A DNA stretch of 64,000 bases from Parapristionchus giblindavisi. Lineage: Eukaryota; Nematoda; Chromadorea; Rhabditida; Diplogasteridae. The notes below the pieces were generated by a model. That model did no database searches and was not told the DNA's origin. It saw only the letters and a list, made by a program, of their open reading frames with translations. Positions 1 to 10,730 of this stretch are shown one piece after another. Location of the stretch: NCBI GenBank assembly GCA_943737045.1, contig CALSFV010000205.1:2000001-2064000 (forward strand), read 5' to 3'. The stretch's first letter is position 1; each line of letters opens with the position of its first letter. A program made the translations under genes and the position numbers.

Positions 1-3
1 TGA

Positions 4-1164
4 GCTATGCTGCAACATTTTTTTGCATTTTTTAAAGAGATCAATAAATGTTCATTTTTTCAATATTATTTATTTATTTAGTTATTTATTTATAACATCA
101 AATATAATGAGTAGGGGGGATATGTATAAGGGCAGAAGAGGGATAAATGGATTTCCGTCGCATAAGGCGATTTAGGTTTTGGAACGGTGGCAGTTTTCAT
201 GGTAAGGGTTTCAGGTACGAATTCAAATACAATTTAAATATTAAAATATTCACTGTATTGATCGTGTCAACTGTGCGAGACCAGATATTATTTTTTAAAC
301 GTAGTTTTATTCAGACGTTTATGGGACTATTTCTCCATCATCAGTGAAAGTAAACTACCTACCATGAAAAATATGAATAATATGAAAGCCGACAAGTGGA
401 CTAGAGAGGGCAAGAACACAACCGTAGAATTAGATGCAATGAAAGAATGAAAGGAATAAGAATGAGAGAAACATGGACGCTGTGGTTGGAGTGAGGTTTG
501 GGACGGCAGGTCAGATAGATGGAGAGAGAGAGAGAAGGATAGTGTGGCTGTGATCAAAGAAGTTGAGCAAGGATAATTGTGAGAGTTCTATAGACAGTTC
601 AGCACGATTGTTCTCTTCCTCTCTCTCCCCCTCTATCTGACCTGCCGTCGCAAACCTCACTCCAACCCAAGCGTCCGTTTCTATCGTTCTTGTTCTCTCT
701 CTCTCATTCTTATTCCTTTCATTCTTTCATTGCATCTAATTCTACGGTTGTGTTCTTGCCCTCTCTAGTCCACTTGTCGGCTTTCATATTATTCATATTT
801 TTCATTGTAGGTAGTTTACTTTCACTGATAATGGAGAAATAGTCCCATAAACGTCTGAATAAAACTACGTTTAAAAATAATATCTGGTCTCGCACAGTTG
901 ACACGATCAATACAGTGAATATTTTAATATTTAAATTGTATTTGAATTCGTACCTGAAACCCTTACCATGAAAACTGCCACCGTTCCAAAACCTAAATCG
1001 CCTTATGCGACGGAAATCCATTTATCCCTCTTCTGCCTTTATACATATCCCCCCTACTCATTATATTTGATGGTTTAAATAAATAACTAAATAAATAAAT
1101 AATATTGAAAAAATGAACATTTATTGATCTCTTTAAAAAATGCAAAAAAATGTTGCAGCATAGC
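4..1164. repeat. Foldback element, two arms of about 530 bp
   Basis: Bases 4 to about 535 are the reverse complement of about 633-1164 (paired positions sum to 1168), leaving a loop of roughly 100 bp. The outer arms match closely; the inner parts are GA/CT-rich and diverged. Pairing stops at base 4, so the left boundary is probably inside the window. Short open frames in the arms mirror one another and are not genes. No transposase is visible, so this looks like a non-autonomous foldback element. Confidence 0.85.
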
Positions 1165-1228
1165 GGCATCGAACACACCACTGTTGCCAAGGTAACGAAG
1201 ACACTTCGCCACTACACCACCGCTCCAC
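1165..1228 (-). other. tRNA-like (pol III box A/B) sequence
   Basis: On the minus strand TGGTGTAGTGG resembles an internal box A, and GTTCGATGCC about 35-40 bases later resembles box B. It directly abuts the end of the foldback at 1164. No convincing acceptor stem forms, so a tRNA-derived SINE fragment is likelier than a working tRNA gene. Confidence 0.4.
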
Positions 1229-1636
1229 TTGTTCGTTCCTTTCAAGGAACAGACCATGAATCGGAAATTCGTTATGACACAGAAACACAGAAACGCGTGT
1301 GAAACTTAACTGAACATGGGTCAAAACTTTGGACCAATTTTCTGGCTCGGCTATTGCCTGCCAGAATTTTTAGACTTCACACTTGTTCTTATAATATGTT
1401 CAGCTATGTCTATGCAAAATTTCATCCAGTTTGAAAAAAGCAAGCTGAGATAGTTCCCTTGTCAGAGGAGCATGAGGAAAATGTACAGGGAGACACAGCT
1501 GAAGATGTGTAATGACTTGATGGCGGGCACGCGACCTGCGAGCACTTGCTGACAGTGTTATTTCACCTGAAGGTGGTCACGATTGAGCTGGCCCACACCA
1601 CCCAGAATAATAGAGCACTTGCACCGACTTCCTAGC

Positions 1637-1700
1637 AAGCATGTCGGCGTGGTAGTGAGCCTGCCACCACGAGCAGACCATGGTTTCGAATGCAGTGTGC
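1637..1700 (+). other. Weak tRNA-like segment
   Basis: GGCGTGGTAGTGAGCC (box A-like) is followed by TGGTTTCGAATGC (box B-like). The spacing suits a tRNA-derived repeat, but no cloverleaf was found. The rest of 1230-1900 shows nothing I recognise. Confidence 0.25.
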
Positions 1701-1904
1701 TCACAAGGCAAGACTCCACTTCTTTTTTGTAGAAAATGAGGTAAAATAAACAATGAAAACTTCTTGCAGAAGAGCTTCCAGGACGTACTGGAGAAGCTAT
1801 CCAAGAGGCACTTTGGAAACAATCAATGGTGCTTCCAGCAACCTGCCCACAAGGTCAAGATTGTTCATCAGTAGTGCAAGGAGTAGTGCTCCTACGGCAG
1901 CACC

Positions 1905-2135
1905 TCGGAGAGGCCGGCCTGCTCACCGGAATTGAGTTCGCTCAAGTACTCAGTGTGGGCTGTTGTGATGTGTTAAGGGTTGTTCTCATCCCCAAAAGAA
2001 TTTGGAGTCGCTTAAAAACGCACTCGTGGAGTAATGGAGCAAATTGGACGTCTCTACTAGCGGTCTGTGATAGATGCGAACTCCGCCCGTCTGAAGGCCG
2101 TCATAAAGGCAAATCGAGAAGCAAACGTTGATTGT
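1905..2135 (+). pseudogene. Tc1/mariner-type transposase, C-terminal fragment
   Basis: Conceptual translation in shifting frames gives the end of a Tc-type transposase: a SPELNSLKYSVW-like stretch (family pattern SPDLNPLDYxxW), then a lysine-rich part and an RLKAVIKANG-like end (family pattern RLxAVIxAxGG). Frameshifts and stops interrupt it, so it is dead. No terminal repeats were identified. It lies just beyond the 3' end of the broken RING gene at 2301. Confidence 0.6.
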
Positions 2136-2609
2136 GAAATGCTAAGTTATTGTATTACACATGAAATAAGAGCGAAATTAAAAGTCTTCGTAATTGTTGA
2201 ACACAATGTATAAATATAAATAACTTGCTGTAGAGCACTCTACTTTTCGGAAAACAACCCCCTATATGGTCTGCAACTTAAGTTATGATGACAAATTCGT
2301 TTATAATTCTACCTCATTCAATAATCTTTCGCAGTTTTTTAATTCCTTCATTTGTTCGTCTTCTTCCTCTAATTGTCTAATTCTCTCAATTTTCTCCTCA
2401 AACTCTCGTGCTTTCTGAAGAAAGTCAAATTGAATGTAAAATTAAGAGTACGAGGAAGAAACATACAGTATACTTATCGGGTAATTGAGCAGAGTAGAGA
2501 CAAGATGGAACCACGGTGATATCATTTTGTATAGTCATAATTCCATTCTCATCTATTCCAACTATATTTGCCTTCTGGAACATTCCTATGCTGGAATAAA
2601 ACTGTTTAA

Positions 2610-2714
2610 AGGCGCACACCGAGCTAATTTAAAACTCTCCTCTCTGGCAATACTTTCTCGCTTTTTTGTTTGTGAGAGAGTGTGGCCAGAGCGGAGAAAA
2701 TTAGCTAATGTCCT
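2610..2714. mobile_element. TTAA-target palindromic MITE, degenerate copy
   Basis: TTAA at 2606-2609 precedes AGGCGCACACC. The right end at TGTCCT pairs imperfectly with the left, with an inner CTCTCTCGC-type hairpin. Better copies are at 41389-41501 and 60929-61043. It sits in an intron of the broken RING gene. Confidence 0.6.
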
Positions 2715-2949
2715 AAAAAACATTATACCACAACTTACTTTGTCCTTATAATTTCCCAAGAGAGCTCAATCATATTCACTGCGACAAGTTCTTTTTCATA
2801 GGAGAAATAAAAAATATAATTGTAGAATACCGCTGTTCTTGAAAAGATCTGTAAAAGTATTAAGGAAAATCGCTCCATTACATACAGAGAAAAAAATGTT
2901 AAAACACCACAACCCCAGCTGAACACCTGTGGTGTGGTCTATCTACATA

Positions 2950-3904
2950 TTAGGTTGATTCACAAGTCATGTCGCATTTTTGGCCCTTTAAACAAATTAA
3001 AATAACTTTCTCTCGGCAAAAGCAAATCAATCAAAGTAAGAGCCGTCTACGTCGGCACACTTCCTCCAAAGTTCGGATAGCTTGTGGATGCAGTGCTCCC
3101 AGAAGGACGGCTGCTTGGAGGCAAAGAAGTTGGTCAGCCAGATTTGGACCTCCCGCTGAATGTTGAAGTGTACTCCTCCGGGAGTGCGCTGCACATCGGA
3201 AAAGAAGCAGTAATCGCTAAGAGCCAAGTCGGGCGAGTAGGGTGGGTGAGGGACGACGTTCTAGCCAAAGTTCAACAGAACCTTTTCGGTCGTACTTACC
3301 AAACATGGTCGGGCGTTGTCGTGCTTGAAGTGAATCCGGTCACGCAGCCAGGGAACGGATGGGACCTTGGACTTCAGTGTCAGTGGTTGGCAAGAGTATA
3401 CCGCGGCCATAATAGTCGACACCTCCGGGTGCAGCTCCCAACTCCGATATTTTTTACTCGCGGGGCACACCGTTCAATCCCGTACACCGTGAGGCAGAAC
3501 TTTTAGACGGTGTACCTCGCGAGCTGCAGCTCTCGACGGTGTGCCCCGAGGGGTGGGAGGGACGGTGTGCCCCGCGAGATTTGATGTCCACCCCGCGAGG
3601 CACACCGTCTCTTCCACCCCATGGTGTTCCTCGCGGTGTACCCCGCGAGATTTGGCCTCTCAACGGTGTGCCCCGCGAGCAAAAAATACCGGAAAATGCA
3701 CTAAACCGCCTCTACCACACCACACATACAGCATGATTTAAGCCACTAAACTCGATGTAGACACAATTCACTAATAAGCTCAATGTGTAGTAGTAGTGAC
3801 TTGTTTACTGCCATAACGGACGGGGTAATTGATAAAGTACGACTGCGCTGTGATAGCCCAAACATACCCCTCCAAAATGCGATAACACTTATGAATCAAC
3901 CTTA
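2950..3904 (-). mobile_element. mariner-like element with dead transposase
   Basis: Ends TTAGGTTGATTCACAAGT and ACTTATGAATCAACCTTA are inverted repeats flanked by TA (2948-2949 and 3905-3906). On the minus strand, 3470-3027 encodes the end of a mariner transposase: HDNARPC, HPPYSPDLALSDYCFF and a closing LWRKCADVDGSYF-type segment, all typical of the family. A frame change separates the DNARP and PPYSPDL parts. The N-terminal half is absent and a GC-rich block interrupts the element at 3445-3692. Confidence 0.85.
3445..3692. repeat. GC-rich inverted-repeat insertion built of a 17-bp motif
   Basis: The block begins CGATATTTTTTACTCGCGGG and ends CCCGCGAGCAAAAAATACCG, so its ends are inverted. 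Inside, the motif ACGGTGTGCCCCGCGAG and variants occur about seven times in both orientations. It is far more GC-rich than its surroundings and splits the mariner remnant. Confidence 0.75.
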
Positions 3905-4119
3905 TAACACTTTTTGTGTTATATTTACACTGAGCTGAAAGATGATTAGCAAATGCGTTGCTTACGCATTTGCTTAGCGATATGATCGTTTATAGTTAAG
4001 CATAACGTATGCTTAGAAGAGATATGCTTATATTTAAGCATAGCGTATGCTTAAATTGAAAGAGGCGGGCGTTCGCCTCCCGGAATAGACATTGAGTTAT
4101 ACTAGTCACAGTAACATGG

Positions 4120-4485
4120 TTAGGTGGCGCATTGGTAAGCGCCTTGCACTAGCTATCGGTATTATAGAATTACAAAAGTTTTGCATACATCGCGCAAATG
4201 CCGAATATAGTAAACTTCTCCACCGTTGAGAAAAAACGCACTCCAAAATTTTCGCCTAATTTCGGGAGGTTTTTCCGAACGTTTTGTAAATGCATATAAT
4301 TTTATTTTTGCTGAAAGCCCAATTAAATGACGAGAAGACGCCATAAAAATCGATGAAAGAAGAGAAAATGGTATGTCGCGCGAAGAAGTGGGCGGAGTCT
4401 GAGTATTGCGCGGCAAATAGCGGAATTTGTATTGTTCGGACAGTTTTAATTCTGTAATAGGTTGGTTGGTTCGGTCCCCCATTCT
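4120..4485 (+). other. tRNA-derived sequence split by a MITE
   Basis: GGTGGCGCATTGGTAAGCGCC (4125-4145) has the form of a tRNA D-arm and box A. Immediately after the MITE, TTGGTTCGGTCCCCC (from about 4466) has the form of a T-arm and box B. Removing the MITE and one TA joins them at tRNA-like spacing. A SINE head or tRNA pseudogene is likeliest. Confidence 0.5.
4162..4457. mobile_element. TA-target MITE, about 296 bp (family A)
   Basis: Starts TTATAGAATTAC, ends AATTCTGTAA, flanked by TA (4160-4161, 4458-4459). It is the reverse complement of the copy at 62630-62925, with only scattered differences visible. A third copy at 8194 is split by a retrotransposon. It lies within a tRNA-like segment. 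Confidence 0.85.
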
Positions 4486-5738
4486 ATCGTGATCTTTTGG
4501 CGAGTTGTTTCTTTCATGTAAGCAACCCGTTAAGCATTTGCCCATGCTTATATGTAAGCATATCGTTTTCTTATCCGACTGAGGTAGCAATTCGAATGCT
4601 TGCTATTAAAGATGGAGACCCACGAGTTTTTTCGTAATAAGACTATTTGGATAAAATGATAGAGATTCATCACACGAATCGAAAGACATGTCTGATATTG
4701 ATTCCCGATATGTTTAAAGCTCACTATGCGCATTGAAAGTACAACTTTCAAGGCATGTAGAGAGTGCTCATCGAATTTGCATACTTTATCTCTCATTTTC
4801 TCATTATCTCTTACGCAAATTACCATATAATATAAACAATAGCCAACATGCTTATCGTGACCGGAGTCAGTCATGCCAACTCATGGGTCCCCTTCTTTAA
4901 GTATCTTTCAGCTCAGTGTAGCATTTTATTATTTTGTAGCTGTTATTCTTTCGAGATGTAGTTTAATTTTAAACTTTTTACTCTGTGTTTACGCAAGTAA
5001 AAATACCCTTGGTAATCCATATTTAACATTTGTATGACCATCTGATTGATATCGATGAATGCAGGAAAAATAGTGATCATCAGAAATATTGAATAAGAAA
5101 TTCCTACAAATTCTCGGATGTTTATGATCACGGATAATTTGTGCCATTAATGGTATGATCATACATCAAATAAAAATGCATGGATTCTGGGATTCCATGC
5201 AAGATCACGGAAAATTCGTGCATGATCGCGGAAGATCCATGATCAAGAATGATGATCAAGAAGCATGATCATGCATGAATTTCAATACCAGAGTTATTTA
5301 CAGCAATGATTTTGTAAAGAGTTCCACTGACCGATATACAGTAACGCGGATAAATGTATTAAACTCGTCATTTGTAATATTGAACTTAATTCCATTAGTT
5401 AATCGATAATCTTCATTTATTGGAATAGCGAGTACAACATTCGGACGGTAAACTTTTTCAATGAAATAATGGGAACAATTATACGTTGTGCGAATTTTCA
5501 CAAGTTTCTCAACCTGTAAAAGATAGGTATATTGCATGAAAATAATTTTGAACATACTTCTACACTGTTAGAGATTACGAAGTTCTCATTTCCAAAATCA
5601 GCTTTCTTAATTGTTCCATCCTATAACATTGATTAACTATTTGGCCGTTAAAACTTTGTATATCCTCATATCTCGCTTATATCTCACTGGTTGACGCTTT
5701 TTTTCAAATGCAAGATTAATTACATTAAAACTAACCTG

Positions 5739-6479
5739 TGGTGTGTTCAATCTGTCAAAAAAGATGCGAAGAAAGTTGCGAACAAAGTTCGCAACTTTGT
5801 TCGCATCTTTTTCTCTAAATCTCTCGAAATACACGCTCTCTAATTCTCTCTAACAAAAGTTGCGTCGAAAGTTGCGAAGAAAAGATGCGACTAAAGTTGC
5901 GAACTTTGTTGCGAGGTCGGTTAGAGCAGACGAGAGAGTGTGCATTTGAAGAGGAGCAGAATAAGTAAACGGAGCTTTACATAAAGTTGCGACGAAACTT
6001 GAATTTACAAAAGTGATAGTGTGATGGTGAAATTGTTATTGCTCAACTCCTTATGAGTGTGTGTTCAATATGTTATGAATTTTTTTAAAGAAAACTCTTA
6101 TTATTTATACAAAAACTGCAAAAGAAGTCGTGTGCGCGCTCACGGATTTTCGTTTGAACTCTAGCTAGAAGGGGCGGGGCGACTGTCACCAAACCCGTCT
6201 GGGGTTTGCCGAAGTCTTTAATACAAGTATATAAGGCCCTTACCCACCAAAGGGGTTGGAGAGCCTTCGGATGCAAGTTGAGAGGAGAGGTGCGCCTAAC
6301 CCGTCTGAGGTTCGCCGTAGGCATTCTTACAAGTATGTAAACCCCTTGTCTATGTGAGGGGTAGGAGAGCTTTCGGACGAAAGTTGCGAGGAAAGTTCGC
6401 ATCTTTCTGCTGAACTCTCGCTAGAAAGTTGCGAACTTTCTTCTGAGCTTTCGATCGAAAGTGACAGATTGGACGGACC
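5739..6479. mobile_element. 741-bp element with 4-bp CCTG target duplication
   Basis: Flanks are CCTG at 5735-5738 and 6480-6483. Termini TGGTGTGTTCAATCTGTCA and TGACAGATTGGACGGACC are imperfect inverted repeats. Subterminal DNA is packed with GTTGCGAACTTT-type palindromic words. No transposase is present. A close second copy is at 24757-25498, flanked by CCAG. On the minus strand the target CAGG is the last exon base triplet plus the first intron base of the broken RING gene's exon 3 donor. Confidence 0.9.
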
Positions 6480-6913
6480 CCTGGAAGAAAAATAACGATT
6501 TATTGAAGAATACAATTTCATCACTATATTTAACTGTATGTTCAATACGTTTCCTTCTTAAATCAATTAATCAACACTATAATAAATTCTTATAAATAAT
6601 ATTTTAAAGATAAATATATTTCATCATTGACTTAATATCGTTGAATAAAAAAAGGCCAATACAAACCCTTTAATCCATGCTACGACATGAGAACGTTGCA
6701 GTTGAACAAATTCATCTGATATGTGAATTTGAAATGCGCTTATTTTCATTTCTTTCATACCTTGAGATACTTGGTAAACCCATCCTATTTTATTTATCGA
6801 TAATTCCTCACGCTGTACAAATTCCATGGCGCGATTTCAACTTAATAAATTAAATCGTAATAAAGGAAAATTGAGATATTTTATTTGATTATAATAATTC
6901 GCATAATTCCTGT

Positions 6914-6963
6914 GATATTGTCCATATAAAATGTACTTGTGTATAGTTTATATGGACAATATC
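6914..6963. repeat. Perfect 17-bp stem hairpin
   Basis: GATATTGTCCATATAAA is followed, after 16 bases, by its exact reverse complement. It lies about 90 bp upstream of the RING gene copy starting at 6827. It could be a small MITE remnant or a regulatory hairpin. Confidence 0.6.
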
Positions 6964-7649
6964 TGCTAAACACAGAAGTGCTCCCTACTAAATACAGAAA
7001 TTCGATGAGTGATGCGACTTTTTCCCTCACTTCCCTCCTTGCGCTCTCTCTGATCTCTGTACTATCTCGCTAGTTACCAAACTCGTATGAGGTTCGCCAT
7101 ACAGATTTTGTTTTTTTCGCAATAATTTGCCTTTTCTTTAGAATGATCAAAACATAGTCAAGTCACAGCTACTCTCGTTCAAAATATGCAAGTGTATTTT
7201 ATACGGTCAATATAAAATTGACTAAATTTATTTATTAACTTATTTGATACACCCTTTTGATACACTGAAAGGAGTCACAGCAAATACAGAACTGATAGGT
7301 GAAATACTCATAATGGCACAGAATTGGGGAAGGTAACAGAAGTTCTAAAGACAACAGAGGTAGGAGTGAGGTGGACAAGGCCTCAGAACGGGAATGGGAC
7401 CAGATCCATGTGAGGGAATTGATCATAGTGGAAACAAAGGGATAGGTAACTATAAATGGTGTGCTTTGACTTGCAAAGTACGGGGAGTTGGGGAATAGCT
7501 GAAACTGAATCGACAAATGTTTTCGATGTAAGTTACAAAGAAACCGAGATGGAAAGAAATGGTGTAGTACTTATATTGCTATAATACGCGATACATTTGG
7601 TGAATTATAAGCATATTATTGGACCAAATAATGTGAAACAACCGAATAT

Positions 7650-7830
7650 GCTATGAACAGTGCATGGCATCTTGCCAAGTCCTATCTCACATGTCCCAGC
7701 TATAGCTATAGGTCACTAGGATAGAGAGAGAGAGGAAGTGAAAGAGATAGAGAGAAAGAAAGATAGGGACAGATGGTGTAAGGGTGGTAAGAGGGGAGAA
7801 AGAGGAAGAGATACTCCGTTAGGGGCAGAT
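7650..7830 (+). repeat. Upstream block: CATCTTGCC, palindrome, purine tract (diverged)
   Basis: GGCATCTTGCCAAGTCC, a degenerate GTCCCAGCTATAGCTATAGGTCAC palindrome region and then GAGAGAGAGGAAGTGAAAGAG match the block seen better at 49170, 58835 and 61620. It lies about 0.8 kb upstream of the minus-strand RING copy at 6827. The remainder of 6840-8190 shows no gene. Confidence 0.5.
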
Positions 7831-8246
7831 GCTACAGCGGGTTTATCTCTATTTACATAACCATTTACTAACTTTTCTCTCATTTGTAACATATTACTCG
7901 GTCTAATCAAAAGAATAAATCTGATATTATAGTATATTTATTGAAACCAGCCTGTCGCGCGCGCGCCTACAGCGCGCGTTATCGACTGCATTGTGCACCC
8001 ACAGGGGCACGCCTGGTCGCGAGCTAGGTTGGGTTTTGTGTTGTTTATTGACGTTTGTAGAAAATCAGCAGTTTTTTTGAGAATTTCTTCGTATTTTTGA
8101 ATCTATCTGTGGTGGATGAGACTTGACGATGACTTCACAGAATGTTATTCAAATCTGACCAATCGTACTTATTCTGACCCACCGAATCGGGTATTACAGA
8201 ATTAAAACTGTCCGAACAATACAAATTCCGCTATTTGCCGCGCAAT

Positions 8247-10562
8247 AATAATACCTTATCATCACCCATACCCAATGATCTACTATCCTTTTCTTGTGAT
8301 AATTATCTCCGTCAATATGTAAATTTCCCGACTAGAGTTAATAACATCCTTGACCTTGTCTTTTGTAGTTCTGATATTATTCATTCTATTGTCCCTTCCA
8401 CCCCTTTTAGTGACCATTGTAGTTTAGTCATTCAACTCTCTGCACCCTCCCCTCCTGATCGTAAACATGTCCCCTCTAGATTATTTCACTTAGCTGATTG
8501 GAACATAATCAATCATATTATATATTCTCATGATTGGACACTTTCATTGTCTCTTTTAAATGCTGAACAATCGTATAACTATTTTTCTGATTTTATGAAT
8601 TACGTTTTAGATATGTATGTCCCTCGTTCAAAATCCCCCAATTTATCCTATTATCCTCGTAATGTTAAAATTTTGTATGGTAAATCCAAACGTATAGCGT
8701 CCATAGCCCCAAATAGTATGCTTTGTAAGACCCTAACTGATAGATTCAATAGAGCCCTTCATAAATTTGAATCTATCGTAGAGACTAAGGCTGTCCATTC
8801 GTCTAATTGTAAAGTATATTATAATCTTTGTAAGAGTAGATTATCACCTCCTAAGTCCTCCACTCCTGGTATCATCGATACCAATGGATCTATGCTAATA
8901 TCTAATAGAGATAAGTGTAATGCATTTTCTGTCTTTTTCTCATCTGTTTCCACTCCCCCACAACATTCACCTCTTCCTCCGCCTATTCGACCCGCATCTC
9001 AGATGATCTTTGATCTCTCTTATATTTCTTTCACTGATATTTCTCTGGCGATTCGCCAACTTGTCCCTAAATCTAATTTATCCCCTGATGGTATCTCTAA
9101 CATTGTATTCACCAAATGTCGATCTGCCCTTCTCACACCCCTTTCCATTATATTTAACAAGATACTTTTGACAACACAAATACCTGAGATCTGGAAGAAA
9201 GCTCTTGTAAAACCCATTCCCAAGACCTCCAGTAATAATATTACCCAATTTCGTCCTATTTCTCTAATCCCGACTGTTTCAAAGATTTTTGAAAAGATAT
9301 TAATTTCTTACATAACAGATTTTCTCAATGATCATAATCTCTCTGACCCCTTTCAATCTGGTTTTCGTAAATATAGATCCACTGCCACTCAATTAGCTGA
9401 AACTCATTCATATTTTCTCTCTCTAATCTCTGCCCATAAATCGTTTGATACTGTTTATTTTGATTTTCGTAAGGCCTTCGACTCTATCGATCATAGACTT
9501 TTGCTTCACAAATTATCTTGTCTAGGATTTTCTAACCACATTATTTCCCTTCTTCAGTCTTATTTATATAATCGTTCTCAATATGTTGTTATCGAAAATA
9601 ATCTATCCCCTCCCTCTGCTGTCACTTCTGGTGTCCCTCAGGGAAGTTGTATTGGCCCTCTTCTATTCATCCTTTATATTAATGATATTTCCTCATCTTT
9701 CCCTTCTACTGTTAGATATGGCATTTATGCTGATGATCTTAAGATTTTTGCTGAAGTACCTAAGTATGCTAATGACCTACAGCTTGCGATTGACTCGGTA
9801 TCTGAATGGTCTCGGCAATGGAATATGTCTTTAAATGAGGCTAAATGCTCGGTGATGAACTTTGGCCCGCTCAAAGAACGTACTCAATATATTCTTAATG
9901 ATAGTGTTCTCAATGCTGTTTCCTCTGTTAAAGATCTAGGAGTTTTATTCTCGCCCACCCTCAACTTTAATGATCATATCAAGAAGTTAGTTACTAAATC
10001 TAGATCAAAGATCAATATTCTGTTCAAATCTTTTCGTTCTAGCGACCCTATTGTTTATGTACGAGCCTATACATCCTTTATCCGTCCTATTATAGAAAAT
10101 TCCTCAATTGTTTGGAATCCCTCTAGTGTTTACTTATGTAATGATATTGAGTCCCTTCAACGTGATTTCACTAGACGTTTGTTCTATCGTTGTAATATCC
10201 CTTATGTAGATTATATTTCCCGGCTGAAATCCTTTAACCTCACCACTCTTGAGAAACGACGTTCTATTGCTGATTTGTTTTTTATATACAATTCTTTAAA
10301 TAGGAATTATGAATTTGATGATTCTTTTATGTATTCTAAAATTCCTCTCTATCGTAGTCATCGCTTTTCACATCACCCATTCCGTATAACCATACCATAT
10401 AATATCCCCAGTACCAAGACAACCTGTGCAAGTAGAGTAATTCATATCTGGAATAGTCTTCCCACTGATATCGTTACATCTTCTCCTATTCGTTTTAAAT
10501 CTTTCCTTAATTCTGTTGAGATTGATCCCCTCTTGCCCCCCACACTTCTGCGTCATTTATAA
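8247..10562 (+). CDS. Reverse transcriptase, N-terminally truncated, uninterrupted
   Basis: About 770 codons open from the truncation point to TAA at 10560-10562. No ATG begins it and the first few codons come from the interrupted MITE, so it is a fragment rather than an expressed gene. The first part keeps the end of an exonuclease/endonuclease/phosphatase domain, including the catalytic FSDH motif. The RT core follows: YFDFRKAFDSIDH (motif A), SGVPQGSCIGPLLFILYIND (motif B) and YADD (motif C, encoded at 9726-9737), then the thumb and a C-terminal region. The lack of stops over 2.3 kb argues for recent insertion. The clade is judged from motif style only; CR1-like fits better than RTE. Confidence 0.85.
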   Translation, partial: NNTLSSPIPNDLLSFSCDNYLRQYVNFPTRVNNILDLVFCSSDIIHSIVPSTPFSDHCSLVIQLSAPSPPDRKHVPSRLFHLADWNIINHIIYSHDWTLSLSLLNAEQSYNYFSDFMNYVLDMYVPRSKSPNLSYYPRNVKILYGKSKRIASIAPNSMLCKTLTDRFNRALHKFESIVETKAVHSSNCKVYYNLCKSRLSPPKSSTPGIIDTNGSMLISNRDKCNAFSVFFSSVSTPPQHSPLPPPIRPASQMIFDLSYISFTDISLAIRQLVPKSNLSPDGISNIVFTKCRSALLTPLSIIFNKILLTTQIPEIWKKALVKPIPKTSSNNITQFRPISLIPTVSKIFEKILISYITDFLNDHNLSDPFQSGFRKYRSTATQLAETHSYFLSLISAHKSFDTVYFDFRKAFDSIDHRLLLHKLSCLGFSNHIISLLQSYLYNRSQYVVIENNLSPPSAVTSGVPQGSCIGPLLFILYINDISSSFPSTVRYGIYADDLKIFAEVPKYANDLQLAIDSVSEWSRQWNMSLNEAKCSVMNFGPLKERTQYILNDSVLNAVSSVKDLGVLFSPTLNFNDHIKKLVTKSRSKINILFKSFRSSDPIVYVRAYTSFIRPIIENSSIVWNPSSVYLCNDIESLQRDFTRRLFYRCNIPYVDYISRLKSFNLTTLEKRRSIADLFFIYNSLNRNYEFDDSFMYSKIPLYRSHRFSHHPFRITIPYNIPSTKTTCASRVIHIWNSLPTDIVTSSPIRFKSFLNSVEIDPLLPPTLLRHL

Positions 10563-10730
10563 TTATCCACCCCATACATCATTTCCCCATTTCCCACCCC
10601 ATTTCCCTGCTGCCTTCAACCGATTCGCTGATAACGCGACGGACCTCCATCAACCTATATTTATTACATATCTGTTCTATTTTTCATTTGTTATGATGGA
10701 AATAAAGAAAGAAAGAAAGAAAGAAAGAAA
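8247..10730 (+). mobile_element. 5'-truncated CR1/jockey-like non-LTR retrotransposon
   Basis: The insert keeps the end of an endonuclease domain, the whole reverse transcriptase and a 3' UTR ending in about six GAAA units (10702-10730). A 5' truncation with a short-repeat tail is the normal result of target-primed reverse transcription. A related 3' end is at 12205-12387 plus 13273-13320. Confidence 0.85.

Larger units (their letters stand above)
3928..4918. mobile_element. Non-autonomous TA-target element with CACTGAGCTGAAAGAT ends
   Basis: CACTGAGCTGAAAGAT at 3928 and its reverse complement ending at 4918 are flanked by TA (3926-3927, 4919-4920). The 991-bp body carries palindromic AAGCATA/TATGCTTA words, a tRNA-like segment and a MITE inserted in that segment. 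About 280 bp of its right half (4620-4900) recurs at 52940-53230. No transposase was found. Confidence 0.75.
2301..6827 (-). pseudogene. TRIM-like RING family gene copy, RING missing, broken
   Basis: Exons match the intact paralogue at 25691-28385 one for one. Exon 1 starts at the ATG at 6827 (MEFVQREELS), exon 2 reads DEFVQLQRSHVVAWIK, and exon 3 ends at about 6484. Exon 4 (NENFVISNSVE) is near 5620, exon 5 (YFIEKVYRPNVVLAIPINED) at about 5555-5300, exon 6 (IFYFSYEKELVAVN) near 2850 and exon 7 (IVGIDENGIMTIQND) near 2560. The last exon is Lys/Glu-rich and stops at 2303-2301 where its relatives enter the RING, so RING, B-box and tail are absent. A 741-bp element sits exactly at the exon 3 donor and read-through meets a stop soon after. 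The intron between exons 5 and 6 is swollen by transposons. Probably a pseudogene; a truncated N-terminal-domain protein made by alternative splicing is the other possibility. Confidence 0.75.

Noticed and set aside
147..1324. Several 60-100-codon frames at the window start
   Set aside because: They mirror one another across the foldback and have no homologous features; they are chance frames in a repeat.
3084..3506. 140-codon plus-strand frame over the mariner
   Set aside because: It is the complementary shadow of the mariner transposase on the minus strand.
3454..3692. Possible CRISPR-like array of GC-rich repeats
   Set aside because: Units occur in both orientations with irregular spacing in a eukaryotic genome; not a CRISPR array.
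6914..6963. microRNA precursor
   Set aside because: The perfect 17-bp stem is short and fully symmetric, more like a MITE remnant; no further support in sequence.
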